Source: Kitasatospora sp. CB01950
Lineage (GTDB): Bacteria; Actinomycetota; Actinomycetes; Streptomycetales; Streptomycetaceae
NCBI RefSeq assembly: GCF_001905465.1
Contig: NZ_LISX01000003.1
Location: forward strand, 62,001-126,000
Length of the DNA stretch: 64,000 nucleotides
Direction of reading: 5' to 3'
The notes under the pieces were generated by a model. That model was given only the letters and a program-made list of their open reading frames with translations, searched no databases and was not told the origin of the DNA. Position numbers and translations under genes: made by a program. This document shows positions 16,863 through 25,125 of the stretch, in pieces. How positions within the stretch are numbered: the first letter of the stretch is position 1; each line of letters begins with the position of its first letter.

Positions 16863-17873
16863 ATGACCGCCGCCGTCCAGCCGACGGAAACCCGCGTCCC
16901 ACCACCCGAAGCCGACCGGCCCCGACCGATCAGCGCCCCCGCCTCGCCCGCCGACCGGGCCTTCCGCGGCCTGCTGCGCGCCGCCGGCCTGTCCGTGTTC
17001 GCGCTGATGGGCCTGATCGCGTTCTTCCTGCTGCTGCGCGGCACCGAGGCGTTCGACGCCGTCGGCTGGTCCTTCCTCACCGAGCAGCGCTGGCGCACCG
17101 CCGCACACTCCTTCGGCATCGCCGCGGTGCTGCCCGACGGCATCCTGATCGCCGTCATCGCGCTGTGCATCGCGGTGCCGGTCGCGCTCACCGCCGCGCT
17201 GTTCATCTCCGAGTACGCGCCCGTCCGGCTGCGGCCCACGCTGATCTCGCTGGTCGACCTGATGGCCGCGATCCCCAGCATCGTCTACGGCCTGTGGGGC
17301 CTGTTCTTCCTGCAGCCGCGGATCGTCGGCTTCTGCCGTTGGCTGGCCGTCCATCTCGGCGGCGCGCTGCCGTTCCTGGAGGTCCGCACCGGCGACATCG
17401 CCACTTCCTACACCTCGTCCACGTTCATCGCGGGCACCGTGGTCTCCCTGATGATCATTCCGATCATCACCTCGCTCAGCCGCGAGGTGTTCTCGCAGGC
17501 CCCCGCCGGCGAACGCGAGGGCGCGTACGCGCTCGGCTCCACGCGCTGGGGCATGGTCCGCACCGTCGTGCTGCCGTTCGGACGCGGCGGCGTGATCGGC
17601 GCCGTGATGCTCGGCTTCGGCCGCGCGATGGGCGAGACCATCGCCGTCGCACTGATCATCTCGCCGGTGTTCCGGCTCTCCTGGCACGTCCTGGAGAACG
17701 GCGGCAACTCGATCTCCTCGCTGATCGCGCTGCGCTTCAGCGAGTCCGACAGCCTCTCGCTGTCCGCACTGATGGCCGCCGGACTGGTGCTGTTCGCCAT
17801 CACCCTGCTGGTCAACGTGGCCGCCGGGTTCATCATCAGCCGGTCCCGGTCCGGCGCCTCGACCTCGGATTGA
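16863..17873 (+). CDS. pstC: Phosphate-type ABC permease PstC
   Basis: A 336-residue permease with six predicted membrane helices after a 30-residue cytoplasmic N-terminus. Signature features include IPSIVYGLWGLFFL and the cytoplasmic loop REGAYALGSTRWGMVRTVVL, then GRAMGETIAVALII. GGAGAG lies just before the ATG. It is the first gene of pstC-pstA-pstS-sortase-like-pstB, with almost no gaps through to the sortase-like gene. It would form the channel with PstA. Phosphate is the usual ligand; another oxyanion cannot be excluded. Confidence 0.88.
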   Translation: MTAAVQPTETRVPPPEADRPRPISAPASPADRAFRGLLRAAGLSVFALMGLIAFFLLLRGTEAFDAVGWSFLTEQRWRTAAHSFGIAAVLPDGILIAVIALCIAVPVALTAALFISEYAPVRLRPTLISLVDLMAAIPSIVYGLWGLFFLQPRIVGFCRWLAVHLGGALPFLEVRTGDIATSYTSSTFIAGTVVSLMIIPIITSLSREVFSQAPAGEREGAYALGSTRWGMVRTVVLPFGRGGVIGAVMLGFGRAMGETIAVALIISPVFRLSWHVLENGGNSISSLIALRFSESDSLSLSALMAAGLVLFAITLLVNVAAGFIISRSRSGASTSD

Positions 17874-17887
17874 CCGGAGGCCACGCA

Positions 17888-19126
17888 ATGTCGACCACCC
17901 ACCCCGGCAACACCCTTGACGCACTCCCCGCCCCTGAGGACCGCCCCGGCCCTGAGGACCGCCCCGCCCCTGACGCACTCCCCGAGCAGCAGCGGATCCG
18001 ACTCGGCGGCGTCACCCGCGAGGAGGTCCTCACCCTGGCCGGCGCCGCCGGCGGCTCGCTCGGCCTCGACTGGCTGCTGTACGAACGCATCCTGCCGTTC
18101 AGCGGCGCGTTCGGCTTCCTGCTCTGCTGGTACCTGCTGTTCCTCGCCCTCTACGCCGTCGCCGGGCGCCTCCAGTGGGACGCCCTGACCGTCCGCGAAC
18201 GCCTCGCCACCGCGCTCGCCTGGAGCTCCGGCCTGCTGGTGCTCGCCGTCATCGGCGACCAGATCGGCTACGTCCTCTACCGCGGCCTGGACGCCGCCCG
18301 GCACCTCAACTTCTTCACCGAGTCCATGCGCAGCACCGCCGCACTCGACCCGATCACCTCCGGCGGCTGCCTGCACGCCGTCGTCGGCTCGCTCGAACAG
18401 CTCGGCATGGCCACCCTGTTCTCCGTGCCGCTCGGCATCCTCACCGCCGTCTTCCTGGTCGAATCCGGCAGCACCAGGCGCGGCGCACGCCTGGTCAAGC
18501 CCGTCCGGGTGCTGGTCGAGGCGATGACCGCACTGCCGTCGATCGTCGCCGGGCTGTTCGTCCTCGGCGTCGTCATCCTCACCCTCGGCGTCGAGAAGAG
18601 CGGCTTCGCGGCCTCCCTCGCGCTCACCGTCATGATGATGCCCATCGTCACCCGCGCCGCCGAGGTCGTCGTCCGGCTCGTCCCCGGCACCCTCAAGGAG
18701 GCGTCCTACGCGCTCGGCGCCAGCCAGTGGCGCACCGTCTGGCACGTTGTCCTGCCCACCGCCCGACCCGGCCTCACCACCGCCGTCGTGCTCGGCATGG
18801 CCCGCGGCGTCGGCGAGACTTCCCCGGTGCTGCTCACCGCCGGCTTCACCACCCGGCTCAACCTGGACGCCTTCCACGACAACCAGGCCAGCCTGCCGCT
18901 GTTCATCTGGAACTACGTCAAGCAGCCCTACCCCGACATGGTGGCCCGGGCCTTCGCCGGCGGCCTCACCCTGATGGCCGTGGTGCTGATCCTGTTCGTC
19001 ACCGCCCGCGTCCTCGGCCGCCACCGCACCCCGAGCGAACGCCGCACCCGCCGCCCGCTGCGCGCCACTGCTGCCACTGCTGCCACTGCCTCCGCTGCCA
19101 ACAAGGCTGCGCAGGTAGCGAACTGA
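17888..19126 (+). CDS. pstA: Phosphate-type ABC permease PstA, extended N-terminus
   Basis: A 412-residue permease, over 100 residues longer than E. coli PstA. The extra N-terminal part has a proline-rich head (PEDRPGPEDRPAPDA) and two additional membrane helices (about 72-93 and 108-132). The PstA core follows with ALPSIVAGLFVLG and the loop KEASYALGASQWRTVWHVVL and GVGETSPVLLTAGF. The ATG lies 14 bases after pstC. Its stop overlaps an ATG (19126) in frame with pstS. The C-terminal tail is an Ala/Thr repeat. Confidence 0.86.
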   Translation: MSTTHPGNTLDALPAPEDRPGPEDRPAPDALPEQQRIRLGGVTREEVLTLAGAAGGSLGLDWLLYERILPFSGAFGFLLCWYLLFLALYAVAGRLQWDALTVRERLATALAWSSGLLVLAVIGDQIGYVLYRGLDAARHLNFFTESMRSTAALDPITSGGCLHAVVGSLEQLGMATLFSVPLGILTAVFLVESGSTRRGARLVKPVRVLVEAMTALPSIVAGLFVLGVVILTLGVEKSGFAASLALTVMMMPIVTRAAEVVVRLVPGTLKEASYALGASQWRTVWHVVLPTARPGLTTAVVLGMARGVGETSPVLLTAGFTTRLNLDAFHDNQASLPLFIWNYVKQPYPDMVARAFAGGLTLMAVVLILFVTARVLGRHRTPSERRTRRPLRATAATAATASAANKAAQVAN

Positions 19127-19167
19127 TGCCTCGTCAACTCTCCGGTACGAGAAGGAAGATCCGCCCC

Positions 19168-20859
19168 GTGCGACTCCGTCACCTGACGTCGGCGCTGCTC
19201 GCCGCCGCCCTCGCCCTGCCCGCCGCGCTGCTCGGCGCCTCACCCGCGTACGCGGCCACCTCGCTGAAGGCGGACGGCTCCAGCTGGGCCGGGCCGGCCA
19301 TCGACCAGTGGCGGCGCGACGTCCAACCGATGGGCATCGAGATCGACTTCACCGCGAGCGGCTCGGCCGCCGGCCGCGTCCAGTGGTCGATCGGCCAGGA
19401 CGACTTCACCGCCTCCGACGTGCCGTTCCGCGCCAAGGCCGACACCGGCGTCGGCGGCGGCGGGGCCAGCAACGGCCAGGGCCAGCCGGAGAACCCGGTG
19501 TACGGCTACTCGTACGTGCCGATCACCGCCGGCGGCACCGCGCTGATGTACCACCTGGAGGTGGGCGGCAAGAAGGTCACCGACCTGCGGCTGTCCCCGG
19601 ACACCGTGGTCGGCATCTTCACCAACAAGATCACCTCCTGGGACGACCCGAAGATCACCGCCGACTACGGCCGGGCCCTGCCCAAGATCCCGATCACGCC
19701 GGTGGTGCGCTCCGACGGCTCCGGCGCCAGCGCCCAGTTCACCCGCTGGATGGAGCACACCCACAAGAGTGAGTGGGACGCCTACTGCCAGCAGGTCAAC
19801 GGCGTCAGCTGCGGCGACTACACCGAGTTCTACCCGGCGGCCGGCCGGATGACCGCGCAGAACGGCTCCGACGTGGTGGCCAGCTACATCCAGTCGCCGA
19901 CCGGCATCGGCGCGATCGGCTACGACGAGTACGCGTTCGCCAAGCGCAGCGGCTGGCCCGTCGTCAAGGTGCTCAACCCCGCCGGGTACTACACCCTGCC
20001 GAGCGCCTCCAACGTCGCCGTCGCGCTGACCGCCGCCAGGATCCGCGGCGTGGACGACAACACCCCCACCTCCGACCCCGACTACCTGCAGCAGAACCTC
20101 GACGGCGTCTACAGCAACAACGACCCGCGCTCCTACCCGATCTCCTCCTACAGCTACCTGATCGTGCCGCGGGCCGGCACCCCGCTGCCGGTGACGCCCA
20201 AGTTCAACGACCAGAAGGGCAGCGCGCTCAGCCGCTACCTGGCGTACGTGCTGTGCGCCGGGCAGCGCGAGGCCGACGACCTCGGCTACTCGCCGATCCC
20301 GCGCAACCTGGTGCGCGGCGGACTGCTGCAGACCCAGCACATCCCCGGCAACGCCAGCCCCGTCGACCCCAACACCCTCTCCAACTGCCCCAACCCGACC
20401 TTCGACTCCGGCGGCCAGCTGATCGTCCTGAAGAACGCCCCGCAGCCCAGCCCCTGTGACAAGAAGGGCAGCCCGCTGGACTGCACCGTCCAGGACGGGC
20501 AGGCCGTGAAGACCGGCAACGGCGGCAACGGCGGTGGCGGCAACGGCGGTTCGGGCGGCAACGGGAACGGCAACGGGAACGGTGGCGGTGGCGGCAACGG
20601 GACGGGCGGCGGCACCGGCGGCGGCAACGGGGGACAGGCCGTCGACCCGCAGACCGGCGAAGTCATCTCGGACTCCGGCAACGGCGGCGGCGGTTCGGGC
20701 GGCGGCAACGTCCCCGGCACGGTGGTCGCGCTCGGCGGACGCCCGCAGGACTGGCTGCTGTCCACCCTCACCGCGCTCGAACTGCTCGGCGTGGTCACCG
20801 TCCCGCCGCTGCTGGCCGCCTGGTGGCGCCGGCGCAACACCGCGGCGGGGCCCCGATGA
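19168..20859 (+). CDS. pstS: Membrane-tethered PstS-like phosphate-binding protein
   Basis: A 563-residue binding protein. The PstS domain (about 30-390) carries SSWAGPAIDQW, FTASDVPF and the ligand-loop RSDGSGASAQF. A Gly/Asn-rich linker of about 60 residues precedes one C-terminal membrane helix (DWLLSTLTALELLGVV) and a basic tail, so it is anchored at its C-terminus instead of by a lipid. The GTG at 19168 is chosen because GAAGGA precedes it and a signal peptide (cut after AYA, 29) follows at once; the ATG at 19126, coupled to pstA, is an alternative. Its stop overlaps the next gene. Confidence 0.82.
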   Translation: MRLRHLTSALLAAALALPAALLGASPAYAATSLKADGSSWAGPAIDQWRRDVQPMGIEIDFTASGSAAGRVQWSIGQDDFTASDVPFRAKADTGVGGGGASNGQGQPENPVYGYSYVPITAGGTALMYHLEVGGKKVTDLRLSPDTVVGIFTNKITSWDDPKITADYGRALPKIPITPVVRSDGSGASAQFTRWMEHTHKSEWDAYCQQVNGVSCGDYTEFYPAAGRMTAQNGSDVVASYIQSPTGIGAIGYDEYAFAKRSGWPVVKVLNPAGYYTLPSASNVAVALTAARIRGVDDNTPTSDPDYLQQNLDGVYSNNDPRSYPISSYSYLIVPRAGTPLPVTPKFNDQKGSALSRYLAYVLCAGQREADDLGYSPIPRNLVRGGLLQTQHIPGNASPVDPNTLSNCPNPTFDSGGQLIVLKNAPQPSPCDKKGSPLDCTVQDGQAVKTGNGGNGGGGNGGSGGNGNGNGNGGGGGNGTGGGTGGGNGGQAVDPQTGEVISDSGNGGGGSGGGNVPGTVVALGGRPQDWLLSTLTALELLGVVTVPPLLAAWWRRRNTAAGPR

Positions 20860-21752
20860 CAACTCCCGTGATGACCAAGCCCGTTGAGACTCCCGTCGCG
20901 ACTGCTGCCGCGACTGCTGCCGCCGTGCGCGAGCCCGGGCGGGGGCGACGCCGACTGCTGGGCGTCGCCTGGTCGGTGACGATCGCCGCCGTGGTGCTGC
21001 TCGGCTTCGCCGGCTACCTGTTCGGCCTCTCCGGGCTGCAGGAGGCGCGCCACCAGTCCACCGCGTACGCCACGTTGCGCGACCAGCTCGGCAAGGCCAC
21101 CGCGCCCACCGGGCCGACCACCGACGGCGCGCCGCTCGCCGTGCTGGACATCCCCGCGCTCGGGCTGCACCAGGCCGTGGTGGTCGAGGGCACCAACGGG
21201 CGCGACCTGATGCGCGGACCCGGGCACCGGCGCGACACCGTGCTGCCCGGACAGCCCGGCGTGGCCGTGCTGTTCGGCCGCTCCACCGCGTTCGGCGCGC
21301 CCTTCGCCGGCCTCGCCGGACTGCGGCCCGGCGACGGCATCGACATCACCACCGGCCAAGGCAGCTTCCACTACACCGTCAACGCCTCCGGCGACGGCGA
21401 CCACCCGATCAAGGACAGCGCGCCCAACCGGCTGGTGCTGGTCACCGGGGACTCCTCCTGGATTCCCACCAGCACCGTGCTGATCGGCGCCCGCCTCGAC
21501 GGCGACCCGCAGCCGCTCGGCGCCCGCCGGCCCGCCGCCGCACCCGCCGACAAGGCCCTGGCCGCCGACAAGGGCGCCCTGTCCGCGCTCCAACTCTGGT
21601 CGCTGGCCCTGCTGTTGGCGGTCGTCGCGGCCGGCCTCGCGGCCCGCCACTGGCGGCGCAGCGCGAGCTACTTGTGCTTCGCGCCGGTGCTCGCCGCGCT
21701 GTTCTGGGCGGTGTACGAGAACGCCGCCGCGCTGCTGCCCAACGTCTACTGA
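20856..21752 (+). CDS. Sortase-fold protein lacking catalytic residues
   Basis: A 298-residue membrane protein. An N-terminal helix (about 35-55) is followed by a class E-like sortase domain (about 90-215: LDIPALGLHQAVVVEGTNG, GPGHRRDTVLPGQPG, FGAPFAGLAGLRPGDGI). Two hydrophobic segments end the protein. Where active sortases have AGHR, this has FGRS with Arg142; where they have TLxTC, this has LVTG with Gly198; the late Arg is also missing. So catalysis is unlikely and a binding or scaffold role is inferred. Its ATG overlaps the pstS stop, and pstB follows 37 bases on, tying it to the transporter. Confidence 0.72.
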   Translation: MTTPVMTKPVETPVATAAATAAAVREPGRGRRRLLGVAWSVTIAAVVLLGFAGYLFGLSGLQEARHQSTAYATLRDQLGKATAPTGPTTDGAPLAVLDIPALGLHQAVVVEGTNGRDLMRGPGHRRDTVLPGQPGVAVLFGRSTAFGAPFAGLAGLRPGDGIDITTGQGSFHYTVNASGDGDHPIKDSAPNRLVLVTGDSSWIPTSTVLIGARLDGDPQPLGARRPAAAPADKALAADKGALSALQLWSLALLLAVVAAGLAARHWRRSASYLCFAPVLAALFWAVYENAAALLPNVY

Positions 21753-21789
21753 CCTGCCTTCCTGACCGCCGGAGAGGATCCGCCCGCCG

Positions 21790-22746
21790 ATGACCGAGAC
21801 CGCACAACCCCCCTACCCCGCAGCCGAGTTCGGTGACGGAACGACCGACCCGCCGACGATTCCGCTGCCGCCGGTGCCCGCCGACGGGGCGCCCGGCGGG
21901 CCTTCGGACGGTCCGTCGGGCGGGCCTTCGGACGGGTCGTCCCACGGGCCTTCCCACGGGCCGTCCAACGGGCTGTCCGGGCTGGAGACCCGCGACCTGA
22001 CCGCCTGGTTCGGTCAGCGCAAGGTACTGGAACGCGTCTCGCTGCAGATGCGGGCCGGCGAGATCACCGCGCTGATCGGGCCGTCCGGCTGCGGCAAGTC
22101 CACCTACCTGCGGATCCTCAACCGGATGCACGAGATGGTGCGCGGCGCGGCGCTGGCCGGCGAGGTGCTGCTCGACGGCGAGGACGTGTACGCCACCGGC
22201 CGCCGCCCCGCCGAGGTCCGCCGCCGGATCGGCATGGTGTTCCAGCGACCCAACCCGTTCCCCGCGATGTCGCTGTACGACAACGTGATCAGCGGGCTGA
22301 AGCTGGCCGGTATCAAGGCGAGCCGCGACGAGCGCGACCACCTGGTCGAGTCCAGCCTGCGCCAGGCCGGCCTGTGGGACGAGGTCAGCAACCGGCTCGG
22401 CACGCCCGGCGGGGCGCTCTCCGGCGGCCAGCAGCAGCGCCTGTGCATCGCGCGCTCGCTCGCGGTCTCCCCGGAGATCCTGCTGATGGACGAGCCCTGC
22501 TCGGCGCTCGACCCGACCTCCACCCGCCGCATCGAGGAGACCATCGCCGAACTGCGCCACCGCCTGACCATCGTCATCGTCACCCACAACATGCAGCAGG
22601 CGCAGCGGGTTTCGCAGTCCTGTGCGTTCTTCCTCGCCTCGCACGACACCCCCGGCCGGATCGTCGAGGCGGGCCCCACCGAGCGCCTGTTCACCTCGCC
22701 GGCCGACCCGCGCACCGCGGACTACGTGAACGGCCGCTTCGGCTGA
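21790..22746 (+). CDS. pstB: Phosphate-type ABC ATPase PstB
   Basis: A 318-residue ATPase that energises PstC/PstA. Walker A is GPSGCGKST (97-105), the ABC signature is LSGGQQQRLCIA, and Walker B is ILLMDEPCSALD. The Tyr/Asn/Pro-rich Q-loop region FQRPNPFPAMSLYDNV is typical of PstB. About 60 extra N-terminal residues consist of a Pro/Ser/Gly/Asp repeat (GGPSDGPSGGPSDG) encoded by degenerate 12-base repeats; it is absent from ordinary PstB. GGAGAGGA precedes the ATG. Confidence 0.9.
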   Translation: MTETAQPPYPAAEFGDGTTDPPTIPLPPVPADGAPGGPSDGPSGGPSDGSSHGPSHGPSNGLSGLETRDLTAWFGQRKVLERVSLQMRAGEITALIGPSGCGKSTYLRILNRMHEMVRGAALAGEVLLDGEDVYATGRRPAEVRRRIGMVFQRPNPFPAMSLYDNVISGLKLAGIKASRDERDHLVESSLRQAGLWDEVSNRLGTPGGALSGGQQQRLCIARSLAVSPEILLMDEPCSALDPTSTRRIEETIAELRHRLTIVIVTHNMQQAQRVSQSCAFFLASHDTPGRIVEAGPTERLFTSPADPRTADYVNGRFG

Positions 22747-22792
22747 CCCGCTTCGGCCGGTTCGCTTCGGCCGGTTCGCTTCGGCGGGTCAG
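22743..22792 (+). terminator. Repeat-filled hairpin overlapping the pstB stop
   Basis: CTGACCCGC (22743-22751), which contains the TGA, pairs with GCGGGTCAG (22784-22792). The loop holds two direct copies of a 14-base unit (TTCGGCCGGTTCGC). It is a probable terminator of the pst operon. Confidence 0.6.
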
Positions 22793-22997
22793 GTCCGGCC
22801 CGGGGTGACGGTGTGTCACATCCGGGTCGGGCGGGGGCGAGCGCCTAGCGTGGACGGGCGGCGGCGAGCGGGCGGAGCATCCCGGTGGGTGCGCCCGTCG
22901 TCGTCGCACCGCCATGCACCGCCAGGCCATCACGCCGTCAGGCCGCCAGGCCGCCAGGCCACCACGCCACCACGCCGTCACGAGGAGAGCGCAGACC

Positions 22998-23549
22998 ATG
23001 ACCGTCAGCCTGCCCGAGCTCACCGGGGACTACGTCCTCGACCCCGCCCACACCCGGATCGGGTTCGTCGCCCGCCACGCCATGGTCACCAAGGTGCGCG
23101 GCGCCTTCCACCAGTTCGAGGGCACCGCGCACCTGGACGGCGCGAACCCGTCGCAGTCCACCGGCCAGCTGATCATCAAGGCTGCGAGCATCGACACCGG
23201 CGTCGATCAGCGCGACCAGCACCTGCGCACCAACGACTTCCTGGACGCGCCGAACTTCCCCGACATCACCTTCCGCACCACGTCCGTCGAGCAGCGCTCC
23301 GACACCGACTACCGGGTCACCGGCGACCTCACCATCAAGGACACCACCCGCCCCGTCACCATCGACTTCGAGTACACCGGCAACGCGGTCGACCCGTACG
23401 GCAACCTGCGGGTCGGGCTGGAGGGTGCGGTGACCATCAGCCGCAAGGAGTACGGCGTCACCTGGAACGCGGCGCTGGAGGGCGGCGGGGTGCTGGTCGG
23501 CGACAAGGTGGTGTTGGAGTTCGACGTCTCCGCGATCAAGCAGGGCTGA
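22998..23549 (+). CDS. YceI-family lipocalin-like protein
   Basis: A 183-residue YceI-domain protein: GDYVLDPAHTRIGFVARHAM at the N-terminus, HLRTNDFLDAPNFPDITF in the middle and VTISRKEYGVTWNAALEGGG near the end. The family forms a beta-barrel that binds long isoprenoid or lipid molecules. It has no signal peptide, so this one is cytoplasmic, as usual in actinobacteria. GAGGAGAG precedes the ATG. It stands alone; a TAGCGT box at 22846 could be a -10 but lacks a -35. Just upstream are degenerate 9-10 base repeats (about 22920-22978). Confidence 0.85.
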   Translation: MTVSLPELTGDYVLDPAHTRIGFVARHAMVTKVRGAFHQFEGTAHLDGANPSQSTGQLIIKAASIDTGVDQRDQHLRTNDFLDAPNFPDITFRTTSVEQRSDTDYRVTGDLTIKDTTRPVTIDFEYTGNAVDPYGNLRVGLEGAVTISRKEYGVTWNAALEGGGVLVGDKVVLEFDVSAIKQG

Positions 23550-23580
23550 CGGCGCGCCCGAGACCCGCAACGTCGGGGAC

Positions 23581-23628
23581 CGCAACGCCGCCGTCCGCAA
23601 CGCCGCCGACTGCAACGCCGCCGTCCGC
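23581..23628 (+). repeat. Three tandem 15-base repeats after the YceI gene
   Basis: The 15-base unit AACGCCGCCGTCCGC is present three times (the middle copy ends GACTGC). The third copy runs into the palindrome that follows. Confidence 0.75.
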
Positions 23629-23663
23629 AACGGGAAAACGCTTTCCCGTTGCAGTCGGCGGCG
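23601..23663 (+). terminator. Nested inverted repeats after the YceI gene
   Basis: Outer arms 23601-23616 and 23648-23663 are a perfect 16-base inverted repeat. A competing inner palindrome, CGGGAAAACGCTTTCCCG (23631-23648), is extended by GCAA/TTGC on each side. The two stems share bases, so only one can form at a time. It could act as a terminator, and the inner part also resembles a LacI-type operator. Confidence 0.6.
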
Positions 23664-23850
23664 CGTCACTTCGCGTCACTGTGCTGCGGTGTTCCTCCGT
23701 CATCGGACCTCCCGGGGCCGGGTACCGCCACGACCGTCGGATGCCCCGCCCACGCCGTACCATGTGGGCCCGCCCGTCCGCGCTTCGGACGCATGCAACA
23801 CCCCACCCGGGGAAGGCGGTTGCGGACATCGGAACGAGGAGACCCGCCTC

Positions 23851-24279
23851 ATGCGCACGTGCGTCGAACGCCACCTGCCCGTCCACGTGTTCGGCCCGAC
23901 CGGCGGTCGGCGCGTCATGGTCGTCGGCTACCACCCGGGCGACCCCTACGCCGTCCGCCTGACCTTCCCCGACGGCACCCCCGACGGCGGCGTCACCTGG
24001 CTGATCGCCCGCGACCTCCTCGCCGCCGGCCTCGCCGGCCCCGCCGGCGACGGCGCCGTCCGCATCCGCCCCTGGCCCAACGGCCGCATCCGCCTCGCGT
24101 TCCGCGGCGCCGACGCCACCCGCGCCACCGTCCTCGCCTCCACCGCCCCCCTCACCGAATTCCTCACCGCCACCCACGCCCTCGTCCCCCCGGGCACCGA
24201 ACCCACCCACCAACCGGCCCCCACCGACCCCTCCGCCCTCTTCCCCACCACCCCGGGCCTGACCCCCGACCACCCGTGA
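23851..24279 (+). CDS. SsgA-like sporulation/cell division regulator
   Basis: A 142-residue SsgA-like protein (SALP). Diagnostic features are DPYAVRLTFPDG, VTWLIARDLLAAGLAGPAGDG, a central beta segment with RIRPWPNGRIRLAF, and the end LTEFLTATHALVPPGTE. This family occurs only in sporulating actinomycetes and guides septum formation and peptidoglycan changes during sporulation. ACGAGGAGA precedes the ATG. Which SALP class it belongs to (A to G) cannot be settled here. It is monocistronic. Confidence 0.82.
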   Translation: MRTCVERHLPVHVFGPTGGRRVMVVGYHPGDPYAVRLTFPDGTPDGGVTWLIARDLLAAGLAGPAGDGAVRIRPWPNGRIRLAFRGADATRATVLASTAPLTEFLTATHALVPPGTEPTHQPAPTDPSALFPTTPGLTPDHP

Positions 24280-24301
24280 CACTGTGGCGCAGCGGGTCGG
24301 C

Positions 24302-24655
24302 TCAGTCCGTGGCCTTCGGATGGCCGGTGCCCGCGTAGGTGATCCAGGCTGTTCGACCGGTGTCGTCCAGCAGGTACCAGATGCGTCCGCCGCCGGTGAC
24401 CTCGTACTGCCGGCGCTCCAGTTCCTGGCCCTTGAAGGTGCCGGTGCCGAGCTTGCCCTTGAGGCGGTGCCGGCGGTCGGGGTGGTCGGTGGCGCGGGGA
24501 TCGGTGTGGATCTTCTCGAAGGCGCGGCGCAGGTTGCCGGCTGCCTGGCGGCCGAGGTGGTCCCAGCCGTCGGCGGCATCGGTATTGGCGAATCGGAGGT
24601 CGTACTCGTCGCCGACCGGCGGCGGCGTGGCCCGGTCTCCGCGCTTCGGGCTCAC
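24302..24655 (-). CDS. Putative toxin of a type II toxin-antitoxin pair
   Basis: A small basic protein of 117 residues. The C-terminal part (HRLKGKLGTGTFKGQELERR, then RIWYLLDDTGRTAWITYAG) resembles the beta-sheet end of RelE/ParE-type mRNA-interferase folds, and GRQAAGNLRRAFEKI fits the helical N-terminal hairpin. It begins at a GTG overlapping the antitoxin stop (GTGA), a typical toxin-second order. A clear catalytic set is not obvious, so the family call is moderate. Confidence 0.6.
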   Translation of the reverse strand: MSPKRGDRATPPPVGDEYDLRFANTDAADGWDHLGRQAAGNLRRAFEKIHTDPRATDHPDRRHRLKGKLGTGTFKGQELERRQYEVTGGGRIWYLLDDTGRTAWITYAGTGHPKATD

Positions 24656-25125
24656 TCCGCTCCCTCGGGCACCGGGACCGGTCCGAGGTCGCCTTCGGGC
24701 TCGCGGGTGAGGACGGCGAGCAGGGCGGGGTCCGCGTAGATCTCGGCGCTGTGTCGCCACTGGGTGAGCAGGACGGCGATCGGGGCGAGATTGTCCAGGG
24801 CCACCGCGCCGCGAGCCGTCTCCACCAGTTCCGAGAGCAGAGTGTCGACCTCCTCGGCGGGCAGGAAGGTGATCCACGGCAGGGCCTCGGGCAGAGCCTG
24901 GCGGAGGGCTGCCATGTTCTCGGTTCGGACCAGCCCGGTGAGCAGACGGGAGGTGAAGTCGACGACCGATGCGTCCCGCTCCATCCGGTCGACGCGCATC
25001 AGGGCGAGGTCTCCCGCATCGCGCCGCCGCAGCCGCAGCACGCGGACGGCGTCCAGTCTGCGTGTGGTCGCAGCGGGATGGTGGAGCAGTTCGCTGAATG
25101 GCACATCCTCGAAGGCTGCAGTCAT
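24652..25125 (-). CDS. Putative Phd-like antitoxin
   Basis: A 157-residue acidic protein. The N-terminus (FEDVPFSELLHHPAATTRRL) resembles the Phd/YefM DNA-binding domain, followed by RVLRLRRRDAGDLALMRVD. The helical C-terminal half (LPWITFLPAEEVDTLLSEL; PIAVLLTQWRHSAEIYADP) is longer than in minimal antitoxins. It precedes and overlaps the putative toxin gene. The ATG at 25125 was chosen because the Phd-like region follows; there is no strong ribosome site. It is divergent from the helicase-nuclease gene, sharing a 255-base promoter region. Confidence 0.62.
   Translation of the reverse strand: MTAAFEDVPFSELLHHPAATTRRLDAVRVLRLRRRDAGDLALMRVDRMERDASVVDFTSRLLTGLVRTENMAALRQALPEALPWITFLPAEEVDTLLSELVETARGAVALDNLAPIAVLLTQWRHSAEIYADPALLAVLTREPEGDLGPVPVPEGAE

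Noticed and set aside
14271..17978. Long minus-strand frame opposite the large binding protein and pstC
   Set aside because: Low-complexity Gly/Ala/Arg translation without domains, opposite genes with signal peptides, membrane helices and family motifs.
14238..20859. LPXTG sorting signals on the tethered binding proteins
   Set aside because: The C-terminal helix and basic tail look like sorting signals, but no LPXTG-like pentapeptide precedes the helices, and the nearby sortase lacks its active site.
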